Source of the DNA: Tetraselmis striata
Taxonomy: Eukaryota > Chlorophyta > Chlorodendrophyceae > Chlorodendrales > Chlorodendraceae
Assembly (NCBI GenBank): GCA_006384855.1
Contig: VCJN01000861.1
Span: 17,719-81,718 of the forward strand
Direction of reading: 5' to 3'
Length of the DNA: 64,000 nt
Of this stretch, positions 1-11,979 are shown piece after piece. The notes under the pieces are model-generated. The model did no database searches. It was not told where the DNA came from and saw only the letters and a list, made by a program, of their open reading frames with translations. The translations under genes were made by a program, and so were the position numbers. How positions within the stretch are numbered: position 1 is the first letter of the stretch; every line of letters begins with the position of its first letter.

Positions 1-3000
1 GGGGCGCGGCGCGCGCGGTGGCGGGCGCCGCCTGCCCCGCTGCGGCGGCGGCCCGGCGGGTGGGCCGCGCCTGCGGAGTGGCAAACGCATAGCCCTGCCG
101 GGCAGGGGTGGGCTTGGCTGCCGCCGGCCGCTTGGCGGCTGTACGGGGCCCCGGCTGGGCGCGACCAGCCCCGGGGGTGGCGGCCTTGGGGGTGGCGGAG
201 CCCAGAGCCGCCGGGTCCCGCCGCCGCGGCGTGACGCCCTGGCGCTTGAAGGTGCGCGGGGCGCCGCGAGCCATGAGCTTGGTATAGGCAGTGGCAGGCG
301 GCGACTTGGGGATCGCCACCTTGGCGGCGCCCTCCTTGCGGCGAGGCGTCGTGCTGGACGACTTGGCGGCGGCGGCGCGGATGCTCATAGCCTGCGCCAC
401 TCTGCCGGAGGGCAAAGCAGGGGACTGCTGTCAGGCAACGACCCCCCCCCCCCCCCCCCCCCCCACCCTTCCCTCATCACCAGCACGCCACAGCGCCGCA
501 TCGTGTAACGTCAATCTCTGCATTCGGATCGGCAGTAGGACAGATCATCAAGAGGGGGCGGAGCCGGGCCACCGCACCGCGCCTCCAAGTCCTCGCTTGG
601 CTGCTTGCTGCTCATGCCAGACTGCGACCTATTCCACAAAAGAAGAGGGGGGCAGGAAGGGGCGCCGGGGGGGGGGGGGGGGGGGGGTTAGGAGGCGTGG
701 GAGCTGCTGCCTCACTATGCCATCTACGCGGGCGCTGATAGGGCATGTCGGCACCCTGGAGTGCCAACACACCTATGAGACCCCGTCATGCGAGCCTCGA
801 GGTTGGGTTGCATGCAACCTATATCAGCAACCCTTACGATACCGGGCCGCCGCACCCATGCAGTCCTTGCTATAACCATCAAATTGGGCCTCCAATAAAC
901 CTGTAAAAACCTAGAGGAACCTATTAAACCCCTATGACAACCCTCAAATCGGGTTTGCTAGCAACGTAAATGAACCTCTAAGAACATTCTCCGTAGTCAC
1001 GCCGTAGTTTTGTCTACATTTGTCCTCTGGCAGGAAGAGCAGGGTCTTCTTCGCAGTGGCTTTAGTACCGCGTCGGCACTCGTGCTGTGCCGTCGGTGCG
1101 CATAGGACACATTCTACTACAAGCCTGGCTCGCCATGTGCCGTGAGTATACGGCGGGTTTGTCCAGCGGGGCATCACTGCACACTAAACGAGGCAGGAGG
1201 AGGGGGTGGGGAGGCGCACACCGCCGCATGGCATCCTCCTGGCTGCTGCGCAGCTTGTTCTGCAGCTTGGCCAGCTCCGCCCCCAGCAGCTCCATGTGCG
1301 CCGCCGCGCCCGGGTCGCCGCGCGCCTGCTGCGGAGGGCGGGGCGCCCCTGCCGCGGCGGCGGCCGGAGCAGGGGCGGCTGACGGCCGCCGCGCGCCCGC
1401 CCCCATCCTGCTCCCCATCCCCGCCAGGGACATCATGCGCGGGGACAGCATCGCGTCCTCCGCGGCGCGGCGCGGCGTGCGGGGCGGCCTGGCGGGGTTG
1501 CCGCGCGCCGCGGGGGGAGGGGCGGCGGCGGCGGCCAGGGGGCGCGCCAGGGGCTGCGGCGGCGGGGTCGGCGCGGGCGGCTGGCAGGGGCCCATCGAGG
1601 GGGAGGCAGGGGGGCGCGCTGGGCTGCGCGACACCACGTCCAGCCACTCGTCGGTGCGTGTCCTCATGAGCGCATGTGGGGACGGGAAGCAGCCTGGCAG
1701 CCGCACCGCCACCAGCGACAGTCAGAGGCGGCCAGGCCATCCACGGGTGCCGCACAAGGGTACGGCGCCTTTTAGAACCCGCAACACAACCCTCACATCA
1801 GGGTGGCGTGTTACCTATAGGCACACCCCCCCACAGCGCCGTCATTGTTCCATCTACATGTGGCCACTCATACACAGGGCATATTCCTATTGGGATACAC
1901 AGGGCATATTCCTGTTCTAATCACTGCGCCGGTACGCGTAGGGTGCCCCCCCCCCCCCCCCCCCCCCCCTTCCTTTCGAGCTGATCCCGGGGTGAGGTGC
2001 CACGGGCAATGCAGCGCGGCTGGGTGAGTGAGAAGAGTGCCCCAAGGCCAGCCTTACCTGCCCGCGCCAGCAGCGACTCGCGCAGGGAGGCGCGGCGTGT
2101 GTCCCCCTTGCCGGGCGTGACCGCCCCGGGCGCCGGCTGCACTGCATACTCCTGTCGAATGCGGGGTGGGCAGGGGGGGAAGGCACCGTGAGCGCCCTGG
2201 CGACCTGTTCCTGGCCTCCGCATGCACAGCCCCCTGGCCATGCACACCTTGCCCTTGCCCTTGCCGCGGACCAGGCGCCTGAGGCTCTCCCTAATGCCGC
2301 TGCTGCGGCGGCTGCTGGCCGAGGCGGACGACACGCTGTTGTCGATGCTGTCCGGCCCGGGCGTGGCGGGCGAGCCCACCGCCACATCGGGGGCCGCGCG
2401 CAGCGGCGTCTCCGCGTCCGCAACCTCCTCGTCGCGTGCCCCGTGGATGCGGAAGCCGGTCAGGGAGGGGGAGGTCACGGGGTTCTGCCCCGTCTCACAT
2501 GCCGACTGCGCCGGTGGGAAGCGGTCCGTGGAGTCCGTGAGCCGGTTGCCTGCGCAGCCAACAGGGCGGCGGCGTGTTAAATAAGTTGCAACCTGCGGGA
2601 GGCATTTGTGCGGGTGATGACAGCGGAGAGTCGGCCTGCCGGGTTGGGCGCGCACTGATGGGCTGCAGCGCCTTGCCCATGGGGCTGGACAGCTTCTTCT
2701 TCGTCAGGGTGCTGGGAGGCCCGGTGGCTGCGGGGGCAAGGGGCAGGGGCAGGGACCAGCCGCGGGCGCAGCTTAGCACAGTCATGCTAGTCGGGTATCT
2801 GTGGGTCGAGGGCCCAACCGCGCGCTGTGTTTGTGTCTGTGGGTGCACGTGTGCGCGAGTCAGTATGTTGGGGTTGCTGTGGAAGGAGGGTGTGTAAGGG
2901 GGCGTCTGCGTCGCTGGGGATGTGGCACCCCCTCTCGTTCATTTGCTTTGCCATAACTGTCAAGCATTTGACCCTGCCAAGAAACAAGAGCACCGCCAAT

Positions 3001-3422
3001 AATACACTGCCCTACTTGTCAGACGTCGAACCTAGACAAGCTGGAACGTGCGTTCCTGTAGCTGGCACGCTCGTACTATTTTACGGGTTCTGATCGGTTA
3101 GTGCGGGCCCGGGCACCCGCAGATGATGGGACGCGTTGGCGGCTGCGGGTTGGCCCGCCTCACCGGCTGACTTGGAGTAGGCGCTGCAGAACTCGGTGGA
3201 GGTGGTCTGCGTGGGCGACTGGTTCTCATCGGCGCTGCCGCCCGCCGCTGCAGCAGCAGTCACCAGCCCGCCGCCGCCCAGGAAGGTCAGCACCTCGCTG
3301 ATGATTTCGGAGCTCTTCATGTTGCCGCGTACGCCGACCGTCTTGGCGACCGCCTGCAGCTCTCGCCGGCTCAGACTGCGCAGGGAGCCCTCGTCCCAGG
3401 AGGACGCAACGCTGCCAGCCAT
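1..3422 (-). CDS. SAP-domain basic protein, NuSAP-like (3' end outside window)
   Basis: Spliced minus-strand gene, incomplete at the left edge. Exon 1 (3164-3422) opens with an ATG and encodes a SAP-type helix-turn-helix (residues about 9-50, core ELQAVAKTVGVRGN), the arrangement seen at the N-terminus of nucleolar and spindle-associated protein NuSAP. A second exon (2593-2727, LTKKKLSSPMGK) follows in phase. Further likely exons lie at about 2240-2510 (acidic, then basic, ending in GKGKGK), 2050-2155, 1222-1668 (Pro/Ala-rich, then a short coiled coil) and 1 to about 402 (very basic, Lys/Arg/Thr/Pro-rich). A basic C-terminal half fits DNA or microtubule binding. The exon 2/exon 3 phase did not close in my model, so an exon or a base is missing there. 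NuSAP orthology is inference; another SAP-domain nuclear protein is possible. Confidence 0.5.
741..1085. repeat. Intronic repeat ending in a CTCTGGCAG-type block
   Basis: An AT-richer stretch inside an intron of the SAP-domain gene. Its right end (about 945-1085) resembles blocks at 21130-21295, 22905-23010 and 61480-61575: a TTTG/TTTC run, then CTCTGGCAG or CCCTGGCAG, then a GTCGGCAC-like motif. Similarity was judged by eye and is diverged. Probably a MITE-like family. Confidence 0.4.
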
Positions 3423-4591
3423 GCTGCCGTCACGTGGCCTCACTGTCGAGTGGGTGGGCAGTGGGGAGTGGTCAAGCTAGCACGCGGCTGGCTGACGGTC
3501 CGCCGCAGACGAGTTGGGCCGGCGTGGTCGTACTCACAGCCACCGCGGACACAGGCCGGCTGAGCAGCCAGGACAGGGCGTCCTGCTACGCGTCCAACAC
3601 CTCGCCGAGAGGAATACCTGCGGAGGTGCCGGCGTCAGGCGCCCGAGAACAACGTCGCGTGCACCGTTCGTACAGGCTTGCCAGCCAGCGATTGGACGGC
3701 CTCGCTCGGCCGACGGTCACCTTGGTGTGGTGTGTGGGCTCCCCCGTGCTGTACCGACAGACCCATCGCGGTCAAAGTGTGTGGTGTTGCGGCACCGCGG
3801 CGTAGTCCGGCTATCCGGCTATCCATCGGCCCGTACCAAGGTACCAGTACCAGAACCGTACCGCCAAGGCCGCCCGCCCGGGGCGGGCGAGCAGACGCGT
3901 CCGGCCGGATGACAGGCGGACGACATGCACACTATTCGCCGCCGCCTGATGGAACTTCAGAAACGCCCCCGCCGTTGACCGCCGTCCACACATTTTAAAC
4001 CTCACGCGGTTCATGTCGTGAGTTTAAGTACCCGGGTACTAGATGCTTACCACAAGTACTTTGGAGTCATGGACTACGTTGCTTCGGAGTACTGTACCTG
4101 TACTGCTATTTAAAAGGCGTCATCGGTGAAAACATCAACTGCACTTTGGCCTTATGTTCTAGCGGGGTGCGGTCACTGCTTGCGCGCGCCGTACGCTGGA
4201 TGATCCTTTGTAGTTGTCCTACAGTATGCAGAGGGCCCTCTGGTTGATGTGTCCCGCTGTCCGCGCCAAGACCGCCACTTGTCCGCGGCTGCTGTGGTTC
4301 TGCGCGCTGGGCGGCCTGCTGATGGCGACCCGGCTATGCTGGCGAACCGGCGGGCCGCGCAGATCCAGGCCTCCGCTGGTGCGCCGCCCTCGTCATAAGA
4401 ATTCCGCGCAGATCCAAGGAGGGCAAGGCCGGAATAATAATTGCGCCGACGCAGTAGTGCGCCCGTTCCAGTATTCGCGCCCACCCGGTTGCCGCGCACC
4501 GCCAGTACAGTCAGTTTGCCGCCTCTTGCGGGCTATAAAAGCCGCCGCGAAAATATACACGGTTCCCTTATTAACCGGTCAGCGTTCCACC
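3423..4591. promoter_or_regulatory. Divergent promoter region between the SAP-domain gene and UBA5
   Basis: The two genes start head to head, 1.17 kb apart. TATAAAA at 4534-4540 lies about 52 bases upstream of the UBA5 ATG and is the best TATA-box candidate in the window. CACGTG (E-box/G-box core) occurs at about 3432, close to the start of the SAP-domain gene. Nothing else in the interval is supported as coding. Confidence 0.45.
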
Positions 4592-6764
4592 ATGGCTGAC
4601 GGCGGCGGCAGCGAGGCGGGCAACAAGGCAATCCTGCTCCAGCAGGAGATCTCGAAGCTGCAGGTGCGGCTCTACCGGGGAGGGAGGGCCGCCGCCCGCT
4701 GTGCTGGCCCGCAGCTAGCGTCGCTTGAGTCGCTGACGACGGGGCCCTTGCTTCGGGTAGGCGCAAGTAGAGACGCTGGACGCGAGCGGCCTGCAGCAGC
4801 AGGTGCACAAGGTGGGGCGGCCTGATAGTCCCATCGTACCCCCTCCCTCGACCTTCGGAATACCCCCACTGCCCCCCGGACGCAGCTGCCCAGCGTTCGC
4901 AACAGCCCGCATATGACAAGGCGCAGGAACTCGGACGCTGGCAGGGAGCCTCACTCACCTCAGTGAGTGCTGGACGCCATGCCGCCTGCAGCTACAGGAG
5001 CAGGTACAGCGGATGAGCTCCCGCATCAAAGAGTCCGTGAGCAGCGTGGCAGGCGAGCTGGAACCTGGCGCCACCGCTGCGGTGAGGCAACCCCCCCCCC
5101 CCCCCCCCCCCCTCCCTCAATCTGCCCCTTGGGGAACACTGTCGTTCCTGCCGTCGGGGGCTGTGTGTGAGCGCCAGCATGTCTTGGCATTGCTGCGGGT
5201 CCCCAGCAGGCTCAGTCCAAGCGTGAGAAGATCGGCAAGATGAGCGCGGAAGTGGTGGACTCCAACCCGTACAGCCGGCTGATGGCGCTGCAGCGCATGG
5301 GGATCGTAGAGGACTACGAGCGCATCCGCGACAAGCGGATCGCGGTGGTTGGCATTGGCGGCGTCGGCAGCGTTGCTGCAGAAATGCTCACGCGCTGTGG
5401 CATTGGCAGCTTGCTGCTCTACGGTGCCCCCCCCCCCCCCCCCCCCCCCCCCCTTCCCTCATACCCCGTCCATTACCAAACGCGACTCCCTGCGTCACCC
5501 GAGGCCCGAGTCCATGCACTAACCAGGTGCCCCCCCTGCTGCCGCCAGACTATGACAAGGTGGAGTTGGCCAACATGAACCGCCTATTCTTCCGGCCCGA
5601 GCATGCTGGCATGACCAAGACGGATGCGGCCGTGCGCACCCTTGGTACGGCCCCAGCCGACACCGCCCCCCCAGGACCAAACAGCATTGCAATGGTGGCA
5701 GCAGGATCATTTCCTGCGCTGCCTGGTCCACTCGGCTGAGGTATGGCCAAATGCGCCCGCTGCCTAAGGGGAGATCAACCCCTGACGTGGCGCTGGAGTC
5801 GTACACCATGAACATCACCACGGTAGAGGGCTACGGCGAGTTTGTAAAGTCCATCACAGGCCCAGGACGGCGCCTCGCGCGTGGACCTCATCCTCAGCTG
5901 CGTGGACAACTACGAGGCGCGCATGACCATCAACCAGGCGGCGCTAGAGCTGGGGCAGACCTGGATGGAGAGCGGCGTCTCGGAGGACGCTGTGAGCGGG
6001 CACATTCAGGTCGGGGCAGGCCACCTGACAATTCATAGAGTTTGAGTAGGCAGCTTGCGTTGGTTTCGCCATGTGCAACCCCTGTGAATTCCAGCTCATT
6101 TCAATGCCATGAATAGCAAGTGTCAACCCCACATTCCCTGACCCCCCGTCCCCTCTTTGGGCAGCTCCTGGTGCCAGGCGAGACGGCATGCTTCGAGTGC
6201 GCGCCACCGCTGGTGGTCGCCTCCGGCATCGACGAAAGAACGCTGAAGCGCGAGGGCGTATGTGCCGCCAGCCTGCCAACCACGATGGGCATCGTGGCGG
6301 GCTTGCTGGTGCAGAATGCGCTCAAGCACATGCTGGGCTTTGGCCAGGTGTCGGCATACCTGGGCTACAACTCCCTGAAGGACTTCTTCCCGTCGTACTC
6401 CATGAAGGCCAACCCCAGCTGCAGCAACGGCCGCTGCTGCACCGCGCAGGCGGCACACGCCGCGCTGATGGCGTCGCCGGAGATGCAGGCCAAGCTTGCG
6501 GCTGCGGTGGCCGCTGCGGCCGCGTCGGAGGTGGCGCCGGTGCACAACGACAACGAATGGGGCATTGTCGTAGAGGGCGCAGACGCGGCGGTAGAGGCGG
6601 GCAGCGCGGCTGCGACGACGCAGCAGCATCCAGAGGGGCTGCAGTACTCGCTACCGATCGCGGACGTGGTTGACGCTGCGGCGCTTGAGGCGGACAAGGT
6701 GGACACCAACGGCGCCGACATGGACGACTTGATGGGCCAGCTGGCGGCGCTGCAGGGGTCATGA
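4592..6764 (+). CDS. UBA5: UFM1-activating enzyme E1 (UBA5)
   Basis: Adenylates UFM1 and passes it to the E2 UFC1 (ufmylation, cytosol/ER). Exons: 4592-4663, 4761-4811, 4992-5081, 5210-5423, 5549-5644, 5769-6009, 6165-6764. Visible hallmarks: nucleotide-binding loop [60 protein letters not shown]; zinc-site cysteines in CFEC and CSNGRCC; the catalytic cysteine in [12 protein letters not shown]; a C-terminal NEWGIVV motif (UFM1/ATG8-interacting type) and a terminal [12 protein letters not shown] helix matching the UFC1-binding end. About 453 residues, a little longer than animal UBA5 because of an N-terminal coiled coil (exons 1-3) and an Ala-rich linker. Exon 6 needs one C removed from each of two C runs (5779-5782, 5861-5863) to stay in frame. 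C runs of 22 and 27 bases lie in introns 3 and 4. Confidence 0.93.
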
Positions 6765-8389
6765 GCATCCGGGTGTAGGCGCCGACTGTCACGCCCTCTC
6801 TCCACCCCTCCAACCATCGCGGCGCTCCAGATTTCTAGCCCCGGCGATCCCAGGATATCACACACAGTCACATTTCCGTGTATCAACCCAAGGATGTCCA
6901 AGCACAGCGGTAGCTGTTTCCCAGGCTCCAGTGATGTTGACCTAGAGGGAAACGGTCTACACGGCACCGCTCTTCCCTCTGCCTCATCATGCTCCACCAC
7001 CCTGCCACTGCATCCGGTGCTCCATCTAGACAGGGACAACACTGCTCATCACGTGTTAGTGTGCGATGAAGCCCTAGCTGTGACCCACCGTTGCATCGCC
7101 ACTCATCTTCCCTGCGTCTTGTGTACGCCCCCTCCTCATCTCACTACGTATCAGCTAGTTACGCTGGGTGGTGTACACATAAGCAACCATCACCGACTTC
7201 AGCAACTATCAGCGCTGCAGCATAATCAATGTTTTCAATGATTAGAGGCTAAACAACCCGGAACAGAAGCTGCGGTGCTTTCTCAGGTAGGCCGATAGCC
7301 GCAATAGGGCGAATCAAACCATGCTGCAACTGGCAAGAGAAGTGGCCGCCTACTGAGCGGCATCGCTGTGTATTTCCATACTGAATGCATTAATGATTGA
7401 TAATAATGGTTTTGCATGTTTCTGTATAAATTTCTTGTGCCGGTATCGATACTCGTACTCGTCTGTACCTTACAGCAAGTGCTAGTAATACCTACAAACC
7501 CATCGCCAAATGAAGCCATAGCTAGGTACCGTACTTCGAGATTAACACAAATATATCTATATATATATTATATCTATAATATGTAGTCTCTAATAGATAT
7601 AATATGACGTCGGGGCGCGACACGAGTTTAGTACGAACACGTTCTACATCGTACGGTACCAGTAGGGATTTACCGGGTTTATTATTCCGGTATTGGCGCA
7701 CCACCGGCGAATCTATGAAGATATGGTGGTGGCGTAGTTATATTTGCGATTATCAGATTATTTGGCCGCCGAACTAATCTGTTCGGGTTTGTATATCGAA
7801 GATTAATTGCGAATATAGCCCGGTATCATTATGCATTTTAGCGATGGTCATGTGTTCTCTCCCCCGCTTCCCTCTCTTTTTCCCCTTTTCCCTTTTCTCT
7901 CTCCCTTGATCCCTCCCCCCTCGTTTCCCCCAGCATTTTCTTTCCTACTATCAGTTGGGATTTTCGCTTCCCTTGCCTACTTAATAGACGTGCTGACGTG
8001 GCACGGCACCATGACGCTGCTAGTATGTCCATGTGGCATGCCCGTATCGCCCGAGGAGCTGCATCAACGACAACAACACCTTGGCAATTTCGTCATCACC
8101 ATCCAGCGGAAATTGCCGTGCGCCCGTATACGGCATTACCCCGCGCGCGGTCACCGGTCACAGGTAGCATCGCTCCCGCGTGTTTCTCCGTCGTGTGCTT
8201 AATATCACAATGGGGCTTGTCTGTCCCCATCTTCCTTTGTCGCGGCGAATCCACCATGAGGTCTCGCCGCAACAGCTACTTCCTCCACTATACCCTTCAT
8301 CACTTCCTTCTCAAAATCTCCGACCACCACTCATACACCCCACAACTTGAAAGCCGCCCTTCGGAAACACGCCAACGCTACAGTTAGCT
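6765..8389. other. Intergenic, no gene recognised
   Basis: Contains the UBA5 3' UTR, an AT-rich stretch (7380-7830) with short TATA-type runs, and a pyrimidine-rich tract at 7850-7950. Open frames here show no codon bias or domain. Confidence 0.5.
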
Positions 8390-9500
8390 TCGACGCCCTG
8401 ACGGAACCCTGCACTTCCACCTCATAGACAAGGCGTTGGCCACAGGTTTAATGCCGGATCTCGTCGCCCCCTCGGACATCACCACCTCGGAAAGAATCCA
8501 CAGGCTGGAATTCATGTGGGGAATATACTCAAGCCGAATGAGACGCAAAGGCCAGCCGTCCTTCACATGCGGGGAATGCGGACAGCACCTCAGCAACGGC
8601 CACATACCTTGCAGACAATTGCCCCTCCATGCTGGCCGGCCTAATGACAGACCGACACAATAGCACGCTTGAACTCCTCCTCAACGAGCTGGAAGTCCTG
8701 AACGGCGGTCGCTGGCACGTACTATCCACGGAAGCGGGCAGCAAATATATGGCTGACTTCTCCTCCCCCAACAGAGACACCCTGATCTCCGACCTAACCG
8801 ACAGAATCACACACACCCGTGCATCAACATCCCCGATCGCCTAGCGGACACCCTAGAAGGGGCATCCGAAGGTCCCAGCGCGCCGCCCAAGCGCATCCAC
8901 CCTGCTCCCCACAACCATGCTACATCTTCACCTCCACCCTAAACACTGCAAGCCGGGCGCAATACGCATCGTCGGATTCGACTGGGACTCGGCCACCGAA
9001 ACCATATCTCCAAGCACCGATCCCAAAGTTGTCCCAAAAACACAGATAATCGAATTCAAATACTGTACTGATTTCAATCATGCCACCGTGCACACTCTCA
9101 TCCGCAAAAAATACCAACACATGGTGAGCGCCCTTATGTTCGTCAACAAGGCTTGCAGTGTTCGATTGAAATCCTCCCCGTCACCCTCAACCGCAGCGGC
9201 ACCATGCACAAACTCACACTAGAAGCCATCCATAGCCTCACGGTCCTCCGCCCCAAGAAGCAACTCCCGGACAAACCCCCTCCGCCTTCCAGTGCCGTTG
9301 CAATCCGCCTTTGTAGAAAACTCCAACGACACTACTCAATCGGATGGCTACATACTCTCCTCCGCATATCCCGACAGTCCCTCCAATTCCCGACATATCC
9401 CAGCGTCCAACCCCAGTACATGCCACAAATCCCGCACGCACACCCACCGTTAACATACACGCTTCCGCAGACCACCGTACACGACACCCCCGCCATGGCA
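8390..9500 (+). mobile_element. Decayed LINE-type retroelement, C-terminal zinc-knuckle and nuclease-like tail
   Basis: Three overlapping frames read as one protein if two frameshifts are allowed (near 8600 and 9155). The first (8436-8663) holds C-G-E-C-G-Q-H-L-S-N-G-H and then a downstream Cys: a CCHC knuckle. The next (8629-9222) continues with TDRHNSTLELLLNEL and then FDWD ... IIEFKYCTD, spaced like the D...ExK core of a PD-(D/E)XK nuclease. The third (9153-9611) carries NRSGTMHKLTLEAIHSL. From memory, this order (knuckle, helical RHN segment, nuclease-like fold, T-x-T/GTM block) is that of the region after the reverse transcriptase in algal and protist non-LTR elements. No RT domain remains here. 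It is clearly broken and is read as a truncated copy. Confidence 0.5.
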
Positions 9501-9989
9501 GAGGGGGACAATACCAAGCGGCATGGAAGGATGGAGGAGGGGCGCGGGCGACAAGGAGGAAGGCCGGAAACTGCATCAGTAATCCCTAGGGTTCCCACAA
9601 CATTTGGATAAAGCATGTCCTAAAGGCAACCTGGCTTGGGCAGTGGAGAGCAGCAAGTCAGCATGATGTAAATCAATTTCAATTTCTCAAAATCTTCGCG
9701 GGTCTGCCTCGAAGGCTTTGCGGCCCGTCCAAAAAGCTTGTAAAAGTGCCAGATCACCTTTTCGGACATACACATGCGCCCCCTCCCTCCCTTGAAATCC
9801 CTCTTCTCCGCCCGCCTCCGTTACCCCTCCTTTCCTCGCCCCTCTTTTCTCCTCTTTTTCCCCCTCATTTCCCCTCGTTTCCCCTCCCTTTTATCCTCTT
9901 TCCCCCATATCCCCCCTCCATTTCCCCGCGTTTTTATTCCGAATACATCTATTCGGTCCGGGACAGCAGCAGATATGAGAGGGTGGCGG

Positions 9990-10330
9990 ATTTGTACTGG
10001 CGGGCACGCCTGACGGGGCGCAGGATATTGCTGGCGCGCGGACATTGGCAGACGGATGGGATCCGCGGCAGGATTGCGAATAATCGATGCCGATTTGCCA
10101 GCGTGGTGGATCGGACGACTGTCGGCTGTCGGGGCTGGCGAAGTCGCGAACTTTTTTCCCTCCCCCGGGACAGGACCGGCAACAGTGAAACCCACGTCGC
10201 GAACTGCCGCACGATGATAGCAAATGAGCGCTAAGAGGGTTCTGCTTAAATGTAGGCTTTTTCCTTCCCCAGTACTTTGCGTGCATTCTCTTGACGCTCT
10301 CCCTGTAACCAAAAAGTATATGATAGCAAC
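9990..10330. repeat. Dispersed repeat, copy 1 (partner near 33.25-33.67 kb)
   Basis: Two blocks recur in the same order at 33385-33660: GACAGGACCGGCAACAGTGAAACCC (10168-10192) versus a close variant at 33391-33415, and CGCTCTCCCTGTAACCAAAAAGT (10295-10317) versus 33639-33661. The material between is diverged. It probably marks the end of a shared mobile element; element type not determined. Confidence 0.5.
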
Positions 10331-10670
10331 AGACTGACGGCGCGCTGTGCGCTACTTGCGGGGGCGCCTGATTTCCGTACTAGCGGCTACAGTAGTCGCT
10401 ACTGGTGTGAATGATAAAAAGGCCATTATTAACAAATCCCCCTGCCGCTAAAAGCAGTCCTAAAAGATCAACACAGTACGTGTACGTACTCGACGCGCGA
10501 GTACAGTACTCGTACAGTAGGCGCTCCTCGAGGCGTGCGGCGCTCCGGCCCCCCAAGCAAACGACCGCTGGTGTGCTGTCGTTGCCCACGACACTGCCAT
10601 CCCAGCCCGTCAGCACGCTCCTACCTACACTGCCTACCCCGAACACAGTCACAGCCACACACACAGCGAT
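10331..10670. promoter_or_regulatory. 5' region of the chloroplast-protein gene
   Basis: No TATA box seen. Short GTACG-rich stretch at 10475-10520. Nothing further can be supported. Confidence 0.25.
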
Positions 10671-11524
10671 ATGGCGTCATGCATGCGGGTCGCGGCTAGC
10701 CGCGGGGCGCATATGCAGGTGGCTCGGCAGACATCCGGCGGCGGCCGCCGCGCCCGCCAGGCGTATGGGCGGGTAGTCTGCGCGGCCGACGCTCGCCGGC
10801 GCGCTAGCGGGGGGCAGCGCGCGGTGGCGAGGCCCGAGCAGGAACGGACGGCTGCACAGGTGCGCTCTCCTCTCCCTAGCCTCGGCCGTGTCGAAAGCAC
10901 TGCGCTATGTGGCACGTAACCCTACTGTGCCCTCTCTTATCCGCGGAAAGAATTATTACTGGACAGCGCCGTTAACTGCTCCGCCGCGGGCACACGGGCG
11001 CGTTTCAGCGCAACCTTTCTGCACTACTGCCCCCCAGCCGGTGAACTCGACTTTTGGGAAGAAACCTCTCTGACTGGATCTTCGCCGTATTGTAGGCCCC
11101 TGCCGCCAGGAGCCTGAGCGAGTGTATGTTCGCGGCGGGCGAGACAGATTCGTATCTCAGTCTGGCGGCCATCTCCCTTGGCACGGCCGCGCTGTTGGCG
11201 GCGTCGGGGGAGTTGCCGGCTGGGGCGGCTGAGGCGGTGATAGGCGACGGCGCCTCGCACGCTGCACATCTGGCAGTGGGCGACCTTGCCTCGGATGAGA
11301 ATTTCTTGGTCAACCTGGGCAACTACGCAAAGTTTTTCATCAGCCTCATGACGGGGACCGCTTATGTGATCACAAAGCCCTTTGTCGCGCTGCTGAAGCG
11401 GCCCACAACCGCGGTGCTCTTCGTGGTGGGCGCCGTTGGCTTTGTGCTGTTCCTGCGCTTCACTATCGATGGCATGCTTGGCATCACGGAGCCCGTCGAC
11501 TACCAGTTCAGCCCCATCAATTAG
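10671..11524 (+). CDS. Predicted chloroplast-targeted membrane protein, unknown family
   Basis: Two-exon gene: 10671-10859 and 11096-11524, phase 0, 205 residues. The first 60 residues are rich in Arg, Ala, Ser and Gly and poor in acidic residues, as in algal chloroplast transit peptides (a VVCAA-type cleavage context is visible near residue 38). The mature part holds Ala-rich hydrophobic stretches (about 78-92 and 140-158) and a strong membrane segment with core TAVLFVVGAVGFVLFLRF, followed by a short tail ending in PVDYQFSPIN. I do not recognise the family. A thylakoid or envelope location is inference from the leader and membrane segments. Both splice sites are canonical (GTGCGC donor, TGTAG acceptor), and the reading frame is maintained over 429 bases of exon 2. 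Confidence 0.7.
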
Positions 11525-11979
11525 GCATGAGTGGTGGTGGTGGTGGTGCCAGACACCCTAGATGGAGCATCCTCTGGGCCTAGCACTCCAGCCCAGGTGC
11601 AGGTGCCAGCGCTGCTATGTAATGCCATGCCATGATGTGCTCAGCGCCACCTCTTGCCAGCGGCCACACAGCTGTCCATGTACAGATGCTGTGGGCTGCA
11701 CCCCGCGTCCCGGCTCAGCCTGACTAGGCCTTGGGGCACAAAAGGGGCTGCAGGCACACTCTGAGTAACATGCTCCCTGGAAGAGCATCGTGTTTATTTT
11801 ACATGATTGCGCAAGTAGCGCACCATCCAGCACGGACTGTAGGCTGGAATGGGTGTGTGTGTGTGTGGGGTGGGAGGGGGGGGGGGGGGGGGGGGTTCTC
11901 AGTGCTGCCTGGCAAGGCCAATGGGGAGGGGTGGATGCAGGGTTGCAGTACAGCCGGACGCTCCCATTATGGCCCGCGC
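11525..11979. other. 3' intergenic region between convergent genes
   Basis: Includes a GTG microsatellite (11530-11547) and a G run of 20 (11876-11895) preceded by a GT run. Lies between the ends of the chloroplast-protein gene (+) and the SAP30-like gene (-). No coding sequence supported. Confidence 0.5.

Noticed and set aside
1087-1920. 277-codon plus-strand frame and its overlapping neighbours
   Set aside because: Shadow of the GC-rich minus-strand exon at 1222-1668, whose frame has the coherent protein.
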